Shown here piece after piece: positions 44,851 to 55,132 of a stretch of DNA of 64,000 bases. The DNA comes from Botryococcus braunii (lineage: Eukaryota; Chlorophyta; Trebouxiophyceae), in assembly GCA_002005505.1 (NCBI GenBank), contig KV908599.1:23576-87575 (forward strand), read 5' to 3'. The position numbers and the translations under genes are program-made. Below the pieces are notes generated by a model, which had not been told where the DNA came from, did no database searches, and saw only the letters and a program-made list of their open reading frames with translations. How positions within the stretch are numbered: position 1 is the first letter of the stretch; each line of letters begins with the position of its first letter.

Positions 44851-45857
44851 TCAAGTCGTCTTTGACTCGTTACGGTCCCGCTTGAGTTCAGGGTGCAGTT
44901 GGTAGCACCGGTCAATGCCGTGCCCAACCTTCCCACAATGCGTGTAGGTCTGCGCAACTGGTTTTGTCGCACCAGGGCTCTTGGAGTCAGTTTGGCCTTT
45001 TGGAGTATGGTGCGGCGTTCTGGAATGACTGGGGATATCTGATATGGTCACTGCATGTTTAAAGTGGTCTGCAAGCGTCTTTGGATACTGAAGAGAAATC
45101 GGTTTTTGAAGATCAGCCCTGCAGCCCTGCAAAAATAGGTGGCACAACATATCCTCAGAGAATGCATTCGGGACCTTTGCTCTAAGAGCATTAAACGTAG
45201 CAATGTAAGTTCTCATATCATGTTTGCCGTGCGACACATTCAGAAGCTGTTCCAGGTGCCTCTTGTGCAGCTCTAAAAGCCACTGTCAAAGCTGACACAA
45301 AATCACTCCAAGACCCAAATTTGGCTTTAAAGGCAGATAGACTTCCGGAGGCAATCAAATGATACTGCCCAGTCCACTTATCCAGCGCCTTCCCACGCAG
45401 AAACATCGATGCAACCTCCACTGCACGTGTAGAACCAAGATCTATCCCATATGCCCTCAAATACATCTCGCACTGCATCACCCAGGGATCTAACTTCATA
45501 GCATCTCCCTCGAATACATGCGGGTCAGGGAATTTGAGAGATGTCTTCCCTGAACTGGCGGGAACAGGAGCCGGTGCCGGCATGACCGTTGGCTGAGGCT
45601 GAGTCAAAACCACGGGTTGTGCCAAGGCACGCTGAATCACTCGTTCAAAGCCATCAAGAAGGTTCTGAGTTGCAGCATCGTGTGGAGTCGTCGAAGGAGC
45701 ACTAGATCCTGCCTCAACAGCCTCCGCGGGGAGAGCTCCAATAGCAACCAAATGCCTAATCATGCGACCTGGATCTACATCTGTAAGATCTACTTCCTCC
45801 TCATCAAAGAGATCTACAGGGGGATCTGGGTCGACCCCGAACGGGTATGCCGAGACA
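44851..45857 (-). pseudogene. gag: W Gag, frameshifted
   Basis: Pieces on the minus strand: an acidic start region upstream of 45763 (a likely ATG near 45857 is in another frame), the main Gag part 45763-45218 (FPDPHVFEGDAMKLDPWVMQCEMYLRAYG, FLRGKALDKWTGQY), then 45237-44851 after a frameshift. In the zinc knuckle YTHCGKVGHGIDRC, Tyr replaces the first Cys, which should abolish metal binding. Several indels and the mutated knuckle fit the divergent LTRs: this is an old copy. Confidence 0.8.
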
Positions 45858-45917
45858 TCTCAAAGCCGAAAGGAAAAGAAACGCACCACAAACAAACGAT
45901 AAGGAACTAGTCCTTAT

Positions 45918-45928
45918 CGCCGATACCA
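45918..45928 (-). other. W primer-binding site
   Basis: Complement reads TGGTATCGGCG, one base inside the 5' LTR. It shows W runs on the minus strand. Confidence 0.75.
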
Positions 45929-45929
45929 C

Positions 45930-46191
45930 TGTAGCAATAACTGAGCGGAACAGATTTGGATGAGACAGTGAGACAGTTCGTGGTGTGCACGGAAAGAGTG
46001 TTACATGATTGATTCACAGGTTCGCCCTTAATCCCATCCAGGGTCGGATGTACACCGTACTGCTACGGTCATATAGTGGGGCAACCGAGCGACTACCTGA
46101 GCGAGGTTGTACCGTGAATCTAGATCACATGGCAAGTCATAGGGCAATGCCAAGGACCATACTAGAGCATTATACCCTAGGAAATGCTACA
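45930..46191 (-). repeat. 5' LTR of W
   Basis: 262 bp direct repeat of 19459-19720, followed by CCAAC. Confidence 0.9.
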
Positions 46192-46350
46192 CCAACCCAG
46201 CACAGCTAGCTTTCACCAATGGGGTCTGGGACGGAAACCAGATGAAATTCAGACCCATCGAAAAAGGCGATTATGTATCATATACGACTGGGTGTGACTA
46301 CAATCACACAGCTTCTACCATGCTCGCGAAGCGGATCATCCGCGACCTGT
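46192..46350 (+). pseudogene. TV-Pol / D5-like polymerase-helicase, slice 3 of 3, truncated
   Basis: The first five bases are the duplicated CCAAC, and coding resumes at 46197 in the phase left at 19458. It is open to 46350. It contains LAFTNGVWDGNQMKFRP and GDYVSYTTGCDYN, the conserved lead-in to SF3 helicases of the D5 type (pattern: AF-NGV-D ... F-P ... DY-S-TTG-DY). The slice ends at the Y insertion, before the Walker A motif, and the helicase core is not found anywhere downstream. The C-terminal half has been lost or lies outside the window. Confidence 0.75.
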
Positions 46351-47786
46351 TGTTGGATATGAACCATGATTCACCTACAGATAATCTATGAATGATCATG
46401 ATATGGATTATCATTGCGATTTCGTGGGTGAACTGGTTCATATTGTGTTGGCACACTTACTACAACTCTTAATCTTAAAATACGTTAATTGTGTTGTGTA
46501 ATCACACAACCATAATTATTCCAAAGAAGATGTCAATAAGGTGCTATGGGACACTATTGGATATGGTTGTTAATCATAAACTCGATGATACTTCATAGGT
46601 TGATACTTCATGTTCTCGGTATACGGTTTTTACAATCGTATTAAGCATGCATATGCATTTGCACGCGCATACAGTGAGCAATTGACTGTTATTGAGTTGA
46701 AGTCATACTTGGATGTAATGACTTGTGTATTGCCTTGTCGAATGCAATAGGCATTGACTATGTTTCCTATACCTATGATGAGATTAGGTCTCAAGGGACC
46801 AGTTGCTTAGGTGCAAGCTGTTTATTCCTATGACTCTAGTCGAACTACAGATCACGTGGTACTTGTTATTTGTACAGGATCATGCTAATCAGATCCTTTG
46901 TTGTCGTTAGTTAAATGTGGCTAGTAGCTGTGTGTGGCTTATAGATACTTGCGGCTAGTAGATGGAGATTGCAATTGCTTTCATGGGATTTGGTTGGTAC
47001 TTAAGAAATCTGATCAAGCAATCTCTTGATAAGAGTGGTCTCTGTCGGTGGCAATTAGTCTTCCTTTGATCACATTACTATTGTGAAGGGAGACTGAGCT
47101 CAATCGATTGACTTGGATGATTGGCCTAGAATCGAACCTTTATCCAAAAGTGGACGTTAACGCGTATATTAGATTGGTCAACAAGTCTGGTTTATGGCTT
47201 CGTGATCGGGGCAACAGGTCAGACATTCAATGGAGTATTCTCCAAGCAAGCTTGCTTATCAAGCAAGCTTGTTATGTGTCTCACCTGCGCATCCTTATGT
47301 TCGGCATGCATTCGTAACTGTGTTGAGAACTTTCCGCATGCTCATTAAATCGGTAAGCCCCGACTAGTGAGAAGCGTGTATCACTTAGTCTTTAATCATT
47401 TGTTGAACCCAAAGCATCGACAAGTAGTACTGGTACAGGTGATTGTGATCATGTCATTTGACATCCATCATCTGTGAATGGTAACACCATCGGCTTTGGG
47501 TTGCAGGTAAGAGTAGTCAAGTGGTGCACGTTTAGTTCATATCTTTATTTGCACGTCTCGATGCATTTCCTTTGTAACAGACATTCAATGGAGTATTCTC
47601 CAAGCAAGCTTGCTTATCAAGCAAGCTTGTTATGTGTCTCACCTGCGCATCCTTATGTTCGGCATGCATTCGTAACTGTGTTGAGAACTTTCCGCATGCT
47701 CATTAAATCGGTGATTGTGATCATGTCATTTGACATCCATCATCTGTGAATGGTAACACCATCGGCTTTGGGTTGCAGAACCCACA
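46351..47786 (+). repeat. Left LTR of Y, with duplicated exon block
   Basis: Exon-like 47223-47352, intron-like 47353-47438 (GTAAG...TACAG), exon-like 47439-47506, intron-like 47507-47580 (GTAAG...AACAG). Then the two exon-like parts are repeated directly joined at 47581-47778, and AACCCACA ends the LTR. Confidence 0.9.
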
Positions 47787-48558
47787 ATGGTTATGGGCCC
47801 ACCGCCTTGGGCGGTCTTCGGCTGGAGCACGTCATCATCAACATCGGAGGTTCAGGCTTCCTTTTAACTCGTCGATTTGGCAAGCTACTAAAGGGCAAAG
47901 TATTCCCATCTCGCAAAATTATGGCGGATAATGAGGCAGAGTGTCTCTCTCCATCGCTTCGCCATCGGCAGCCACGCCGTGTTCCTCATTCTTGCATACG
48001 AAGCATGAATGAAATTTCAACCATTATTTACAGTTTCATTGGCATCGAAAAGGTAGTGGCTGATATTTGAGATTCTGTAATTGCATCTTTGAAGCCGCTT
48101 ACCACGTATCCGTTTCCGCATCCTTCCCGATAAGTGACAATGGTTGTCTTACCTTTGGGCAATTAGTTTAAGATTTGCTATAATTGAGCAATTTGATTAG
48201 CGGTTCTGACTTAGGTAGTCTTTGCAATGATGGGAATATGTTATCCACATTTGATGAAGGCCAAGTGAGGCAGATATGCTCTTTCCCTTAATGTGTAAAC
48301 TAATTCTAGCTCAAGTGAAGGTCTATTCAAGGTGTCTTCAGACTGGGAGAATGTGTTGTGTGATATACAAGAGCATGAGCTACTTGCAATAGTAAATGAC
48401 AATGCTCAATGAGAATGTACACACAAAGATGGCCTTGTCTTTGACCTTGTGCTTGAGGCAGGTCTAGACCAAGATCTTGGAGCCTAATTTACCCAAAAGA
48501 GGACCTTGGGTTGACATTCTTCGCTTCACACTTGTGGCTCTTGTAGAAGTTTACACTT

Positions 48559-48864
<306 letters not shown>

Positions 48865-50492
48865 GTTCTTGCATGAGTGTGAGTTTAAGCCAATGTTGGT
48901 ACAAATACCAAGGGATTATCGTCAATAAGTAATAGTGTTTGGCTAAGGTTGTTAATAATTGCTGTTGGACATGATAGTGGATCTCCAAGAGGGCCTGGTT
49001 TTACCTTACATGAGTTGAGGAGGGTTCCTAAAACTTGGGGAAAACTATGGAACATAGGGAGGAAATCCATATTTGGTTCCTCCAGTCATGTACTTTGGTT
49101 TCTGGTAATGATGACCAAAAAAAAATACTGATAATATTAGCTCTTTCGTAGGAGCTTAGTGTTTGATTTGTGAAATGCAGATTGCATGAAGAGGGTCCTG
49201 ATTGATGATTGGCTGATTCCTTCAATGCTACCTGACATATATCTTTCTTTGACATTAAATAATCTTTCTGATGAGCAGAGATATGATGAAGGACAGGGTC
49301 ACTGATGTTCAGTGGCTGTGTACTCCCTGGAGTCAGACAAACATCTGCCAAGGACAATGAACCTTTATGAAGGGTAGTTGAGGAAATGCAGCCCATAGAG
49401 AAGGGCTGGGAATTCTCTCTAATGTACTTCTTATTAGTATGCAATATTAGGCCAAGTTATTTAAGTTTCGGTTGAAACTGGAATGAGCTCTGGATGGTTC
49501 AGTGTTTGCCCACATCGTTGCGTCTCTTGCGCCTTTTGCTCGTCTACCCTTAAATACCCATGTTCAGTGATCTTAAAGCTTTAGGCATTTCATCGCATTA
49601 GATATAATTTTAAATAGGTCTGGAGTATGCTGTGTGTCTTGAGTGGTCTTCCCTGGTTCAGGGAAGCTCAGGAAGGCTCTGCAGCCTCACTGACATTAAA
49701 ACGCGTCAGGTCTGGTTTTCACACGGTAATGAGAGACTGCGCGTCGATGTCTGGTTTACGGTTCGAGTCGAGTGAGATCGACTGGTAGTCTACCACTGGT
49801 AGACACTCGCTTTTAGGATTGAGACTCCGTGTCGACTAATGAATTTTGTCGATCGAGGCCCTATCCGATACTCCGATAGATCCATGACTCGAATCTTCAA
49901 GCGGTTTACAGTGGAATCTTATGTTATCCATGGTTATTGGCTGGTATTTTGTTTAGGATCACTTGAGCCTTGATCTTTAAGCATTTAAGCATTGCTATTT
50001 GTGTTCTATTTTCCCAAGGTTTAAGGGGAAGCAAGTTAATACACCTCGCTCTGTAGAGTGCGTGAGTAGTCCGGACCTATATGTGTCCTATATGGATCCT
50101 ATATGTGTATGTTATCGTTGTTAAGTCATCTACTGGTTACATGAGTTCATGCATAGTAGAGCCTTTTAGATTAGACTGCATTGCAGTTTGGTGCATGATA
50201 TGCTTGTTGTTTATGGTACTGGAGCTTGATGTTGTTGAGATACGGTTTGATATTACAAGAGTTGATCATGGAACGATGTTCCGCACTCATGTCTATCAAA
50301 GACTTGTGAATTAAAGTGACATTAGCATAAATGCTTTTAGCATGTCATTTCGTTGTGTGTGAGCAAATGGAGAGTATCCCATCCCGCTTGTGCACGGTGT
50401 CGTGGGTCTTGTGCACGGTGATCGTGTACTCTTGGGTATCCGGTTTGCTGATAATAAGCGGAGATCCCTTAAGTCGTTTGTTTGTACTACTA

Positions 50493-50616
50493 CTCAGCGG
50501 AAGAGTTAGTGGTATATATAGATTACTCAGCGGAAGAGTTAGTGGTATATATAGATTACTCAGCGGAAGAGTTAGTGGTATATATAGATTACTCAGCGGA
50601 AGAGTTAGTGGTAGCA
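50493..50616. repeat. 33-bp tandem repeat in Y
   Basis: Four units of CTCAGCGGAAGAGTTAGTGG plus TATATAGATTA (last one partial). X has two units at about 16756-16810. Confidence 0.9.
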
Positions 50617-50966
50617 CTAGACAAAGCGTGAAAAGTCCTAAGGTGTTACTTGTTTGAGGGGAAGCAATGAAGGAGGGGAAGTTATTTCCTTGAGGTGCGT
50701 GAGCACTAAAACTTGGCCTATGGTTATCATTGATTAGTCTCCTATGAGCACCATAGTGGTGTTGCATTATCTTGAGAATATTAATATATTGGATCATAGT
50801 GATCCGGCACCAATTTGTCACCTCAAGCTGGGGTGTAGTCCTATTGCTGCACACCTATGTTTATCTACTCAGCTGAGGCGCATTTCTATGCTTATGTCTC
50901 TGAGCGTCTTCTCTGCCCGTCTTCTCTGCGCGTCTTCTCGGCACGTGTCTCTGAGCATATCTCATC

Positions 50967-51420
50967 GCGTCTTCTCTGCCCGTCCTCTCTGGGCGCGTCT
51001 TCACGGCGCGTGTGTCTGGGCTTGTCTCTGCGCGTCTTCTCTGCCCGTCCTCTCTGGGCGCGTCTTCTCGGCGCGTGTGTCTGGGCTTCTCTCTGCGCGT
51101 CTTCTCTGCCCGTCCTCTCTGGGCGCGTCTTCTTGGCGCGTGTTTCTGGCTTGTCTCTGCGCGTCTTCTCTGCCCGTCCTCTCTGGGCGCGTCTACTCGG
51201 CGCGTGTGTCTGGGCTTGTCTCTGCGCGTCTTCTCTGCCCGTCCTCTCTGGGCGCGTCTTCACGGCGCGTGTGTCTGGGCTTGTCTCTGCGCGTCTTCTC
51301 TGCCCGTCCTCTCTGGGCGCGTCTTCTCGGCGCGTGTGTCTGGGCTTGTCCCTGCACCTCTTCTCTGCCCGTCCTCTCTGGGCGCGGTCTTCTCGGCGCG
51401 TGTCTCTGGGCGTCTTCTTT
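50967..51420. repeat. 65-bp minisatellite in Y, seven units
   Basis: Units start near 50967, 51032, 51097, 51161, 51226, 51291 and 51356, with core TCTTCTCTGCCCGTCCTCTC and then GGGCGCG. The unit lacks stop codons in all three plus frames and its length is not a multiple of three, so long open frames appear in every plus frame. These are not genes. Confidence 0.93.
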
Positions 51421-51798
51421 ACGCTTGTCTCTTCGCCTATTTGTGCTATATCTACGCTTGTTTGCGTTTACATCTGCTTATCAGCTCAGTTGACGTTGTA
51501 CTTGTGTGGAGTTTAATCTAGGCAGTTATTGTCCTACGATTGAGTGCTTGAGCACTTGCGTATCTAGGCAGTGATTGCTCAGAAGAAGTATACGTCCGGA
51601 GGTATAATTCTTAATTGTATCCAGATATCAGGTCAGTGATTGCCCAAACACATATATGGATCTTGCACATAAATTTCATTATGAGATTTACGGACATGTA
51701 CTCAATCGAGTAAGGGATTAGTGTTCATTGTATATGCTTCATAGTTTCGAGGAACGTGCCTAATTTGCAAGTTGAGCAAATGTGCCAAAGGGGAAGAT

Positions 51799-52890
51799 TG
51801 TTGGATATGAACCATGATTCACCTACAGACAATCTATGAATGATCATGATATGGATTATCATTGCGATTTCATGGGTGAACTGGTTCATATTGTGTTGGC
51901 ACACTTACTACAACTCTTAATCTTAAAATACGTTAATTGTGTTGTGTAATCACACAACCATAATTATTCCAAAGAAGATGTCAATAAGGTGCTATGGGAC
52001 ACTATTGGATACGGTTGTTAATCATAAACTCGATGATACTTCATAGGTTGATACTTCATGTTCTCGGTATACGGTTTTTACAATCGTATTGACCATGCAT
52101 ATGCATTTGCACGCGCATACAGTGAGCAATTGACTGTTATTGAGTTGAAGTCATACTTGGATGTAATGACTTGTGTATTGCCTTGTCGAATGCAATAGGC
52201 ATTGACTATGTTTCCTATACCTATGATGAGATTAGGTCTCAGGGGACCAGTTGCTTAGGTGCAAGCTGTTTATTCCTATGACTCTAGTCGAACTACAGAT
52301 CACGTGGTACTTGTTATTTGTACAGGTTCATGCTAATCAGATCCTTAGCTTTATGTCCTTTGTTGTCGTTAGTTAAATGTGGCTAGTAGCTGTGTGTGGC
52401 TTATAGATACTTGCGGCTAGTAGATGGAGATTGCAATCGCTTTCATGGGATTTGGTTGGTACTTAAGAAATCTGATCAAGCAATCTCTTGATAAGAGTGG
52501 TCTCTGTCGGTGGCAATTAGTCTTCCTTTGATCACATTACTATTGTGAAGGGAGACTGAGCTCAATCGATTGACTTGGACGATTGGCCTAGAATCGAACC
52601 TTTATCCAAAAGTGGACGTTAACGCGTATATTAGATTGGTCAACAAGTCTGGTTTATGGCTTCGTGATTGGGGCAGCAGGTCAGACATTCAATGGAGTAT
52701 TCTCCAAGCAAGCTTGCTTATCAAGCAAGCTTGTTATGTGTCTCACCTGCGCATCCTTATGTTCGGCATGCGTTCGTAACTATGTTGAGAACTTTCCGCA
52801 TGCTCATTAAATCGGTGATTGTGATCATGTCATTCGACATCCATCATCTGTGAATGGTAACACCATCGGCTTTGGGTTGCAGAACCCACA
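51799..52890 (+). repeat. Right LTR of Y, lacking the duplicated block
   Basis: 1092 bp. Relative to the left LTR it lacks exactly 358 bp: intron-like 1, exon-like b, intron-like 2 and the second copy of exon-like a. It has 14 extra bases near 52345 (AGCTTTATGTCCTT). Confidence 0.9.
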
Positions 52891-54016
52891 GCTGGTCACC
52901 CTTCTGTCGTGTAGGACATGACTCGGGATCCGAGCATAAAAAGCGCGCGCCGCAGCGCACCAAAGCCAATACCTCCACACAACTTTTGCCCAAATAGTGG
53001 AAGCTTCCACTAAGTCTTTGGAACATTGTGCGAGGCCTTGGCCATCGTCGCCTCAGAGGACGGGCGCCGAACTGAATCGGCACACTCCGTCATAAGTGCC
53101 CGAGCCTCTTTCAAATCGTTGATGACTTCAACAATGCCGAGCCTTGCCCACTCAAGAGCATCCTCAGCAGTCTCAAAGTCAAAAACCTTGGAAAGCAAGC
53201 CCTTCCAGTCATAACCTGAAGTAGAGTCGACCGGGTCAACACCCTCTGGAATATCTGGCACCTCAATATCCAACTCTTTCAGATATGAATAATAATGTCT
53301 AGTATTTCCAGGGTATGGGAGCCTGTAAAAGGTTATGGGCAATCGGCTTTCCCTGTACAAAGCAGACAGGTCGTCAATAGACGAAGTTACTCCAGCTACA
53401 GTCCGTACGACTGTCTGCTGAGTGTCACACACAACTGTTGGACAAGACTAGCATCTGGTAATGCCCAGCATCTTTCACAACCAGTTCCGTTACATCATTA
53501 TCTTGTACACAAGCACCGATCAAGCAATCACTAGATAAGGCTCTAGACGGCTACGTTCAAGTACATGCCTATACTCCCTGAAGTCACTGTCCCTTGTCTG
53601 TTTGAGTGACTACAGGGTACACTAAGCTTGTTCACTCTCACAATAGCAACAATGATACAACACACACTGCCGCACCGTACCTGTACAAAGCAGACAGGTC
53701 GTCAATAGACGAAGTTACTCCAGCTACAGTCCGTACGACTGTCTGCTGAGTGTCACACACAACTGTTGGACAAGACTAGCATCTGGTAATGCCCAGCATC
53801 TTTCACAACCAGTTGGTATTCACTCCGGTGGGGCAGCCTTAAGAGTTCATCCGACAAACGTGTGATCTAGTTAGAATTGTACCTTATGTTCGAAAACGTC
53901 CAGAATCTGCCGTGTCTCAAGGTACCTTATGTTCTCAATGGACCCATATCCTAATAGTGCACACATGAAGATCACTTAAAGCACAAGGCATTCAATAATA
54001 ATGTTCAGAACTCAAC
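52891..54016 (-). repeat. Probable 3' LTR of copia element D
   Basis: The right edge is firm: on the minus strand TGTTGAGTTC starts at 54016, directly after the purine tract (AAGGGGAAG) that follows the D reading frame. The other LTR is outside the window, so the left edge is uncertain. If the LTR ends ...GGGTGACCA at 52893, it is about 1.1 kb, like C. It contains two copies of a ~130-bp block (about 53355-53485 and 53681-53811). Confidence 0.5.
53010..53432 (-). CDS. Unrecognised 140-residue open frame within or beside the D LTR
   Basis: The frame reads like a protein: a mixed, non-repetitive sequence with FYRLPYPGNTRHYYSYLKEL, PDIPEGVDPVDSTSGYDW and a helical DFETAEDALEWARLGIVEVINDLKEARALM. 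I do not recognise the family. Its first 26 codons lie in the ~130-bp block duplicated at 53681-53811. There the block ends in TTTGTACAG followed by GTACGG, an intron-start-like sequence; here TTTGTACAG runs directly into more coding sequence. It may be a captured gene fragment, part of an LTR leader, or chance. Confidence 0.3.
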   Translation of the reverse strand: MCDTQQTVVRTVAGVTSSIDDLSALYRESRLPITFYRLPYPGNTRHYYSYLKELDIEVPDIPEGVDPVDSTSGYDWKGLLSKVFDFETAEDALEWARLGIVEVINDLKEARALMTECADSVRRPSSEATMAKASHNVPKT

Positions 54017-54037
54017 ACTTCCCCTTGCCTGCATGCT

Positions 54038-54880
54038 TTATGTGTATCTTCTCAAACCTAGTGAATCACGATGACCAACAAACACGGGCTTGGCAAGTGG
54101 CTTGGTCATAATGTCAGCCACATTGCGAGCTGATTCCACATAGAGGATATCTACCTGCCCAAGTGCCATAGCTTCCCTAGCGTAGTGGAAGCTTACTGCA
54201 ACGTGCTTTGTGAATTTGGAATACAGGGGGTTCCGTAAATTAGAAATGCATCCTTGGTTGTCACAGAAAATTTGACCCTCCAAGGTGCAGCCCCTATCTC
54301 TTCCATGAAGCCCCTTAACCAGTTGGCTTCCTTCACAATATGGCCAGCTGCCATAAACTCAGCTTGCACAGTTGAGGTAGCAACTGAGCTCTGCTTCTTG
54401 CTTCCCCAAACCACGGCACTACCATAGACTGATAGAACATAGCCAGTGGTGGAATACCTGTGGTCCAGGTCCCCAGCATAGTCGGCATCAACATAGCCTT
54501 CTAGCTCAGGGCCCTTTCCACCCAGAGTAAGAGCTAACTCTCTGGTATCTCTCAAGTACTTCAGCACTCGAATGGCCTCATTCCAGTGTGAGGTAGTGGG
54601 TGTCATTCTATACCTTGACAACACTCCAACAGCCTGAGAAATGTCAGGGCGGGTCGTATTGGCTATGTACAGCAACGATCCAATTAACTCGCAGTATCGA
54701 TGACCAGGTGGCAGAGGGGTACCAGCCCCATGTGACATACCATCTGAGGACTCGGGTCTGCTGCTAGCCACGAAGTCCTTGGACATGGGGGTATCAACCA
54801 CACGCCCATCATCAGCAACGCCAAACTTCTCCACAAGAGCATCAATCTTGGGAGTGCAACTCATGGAAATAGTGCCCTGA
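54038..54880 (-). pseudogene. pol: D polyprotein, RNase H end (copia)
   Basis: C-terminal part of a Ty1/copia polyprotein on the minus strand: PGHRYCELIGSLLYIANTTRP, GYVDADYAGDLDHRYSTTGY, KKQSSVATSTVQAEFMAA. A frameshift near 54240-54283 is followed by IFCDNQGCISNL and the conserved end ADIMTKPLAK. At 54880 it is cut by G4; the upstream reverse transcriptase continues from 61284. TSD is CCTGA. Confidence 0.9.
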
Positions 54881-55080
54881 TGTAACGGCAGGAAGCTGCC
54901 AGGTCCTGAAATGTGTAGGATTTTGGGCAGGAAGCTGCCGGGTCCTGAAATGAAGGTTCTGGAAAGTGGCACGCGTCTTGGCGTCGAAGGAAGTCCCGGT
55001 GCTGACCGGCTTGTAAGAGATTCCGCTGAATGCTCTAACCTGACTGGTGTCTCGTCTCTCTCTCTTCCTTTGCCACTATA
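54881..55080 (+). repeat. 5' LTR of G4
   Basis: 200 bp, containing an internal direct repeat (GGCAGGAAGCTGCC twice, about 46 bp apart). Confidence 0.9.
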
Positions 55081-55132
55081 AGGCGGTATCGGCGAGTAAA
55101 GCAAGGTTTTGCTATTCTACCTGTTGGGTATA

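Larger units (their letters stand above)
19459..46191 (-). mobile_element. Element W: old, decayed Ty3/gypsy chromovirus with nested G2, C and G3
   Basis: LTRs of 262 bp at 19459-19720 and 45930-46191. TSD is CCAAC (19454-19458, 46192-46196). Minus orientation is shown by the primer site (complement of 45918-45928) beside the right LTR and a purine tract complement (CCCTCCCCCTT) beside the left one. The LTRs differ at roughly ten positions (about 4%), the most divergent pair here, and gag and pol are broken. After removing G2 (with C) and G3, about 6.3 kb remains. Confidence 0.92.

Noticed and set aside
50744..51521. Three overlapping frames of 170-250 codons
   Set aside because: They come from the 65-bp minisatellite, which lacks stops in any plus frame; the resulting proteins are pure repeat.
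53332..53341. GGTTATGGGC resembling a copia primer site on the plus strand
   Set aside because: It is only ten bases, with no LTR end before it, inside a minus-strand open frame; coincidence is likely.
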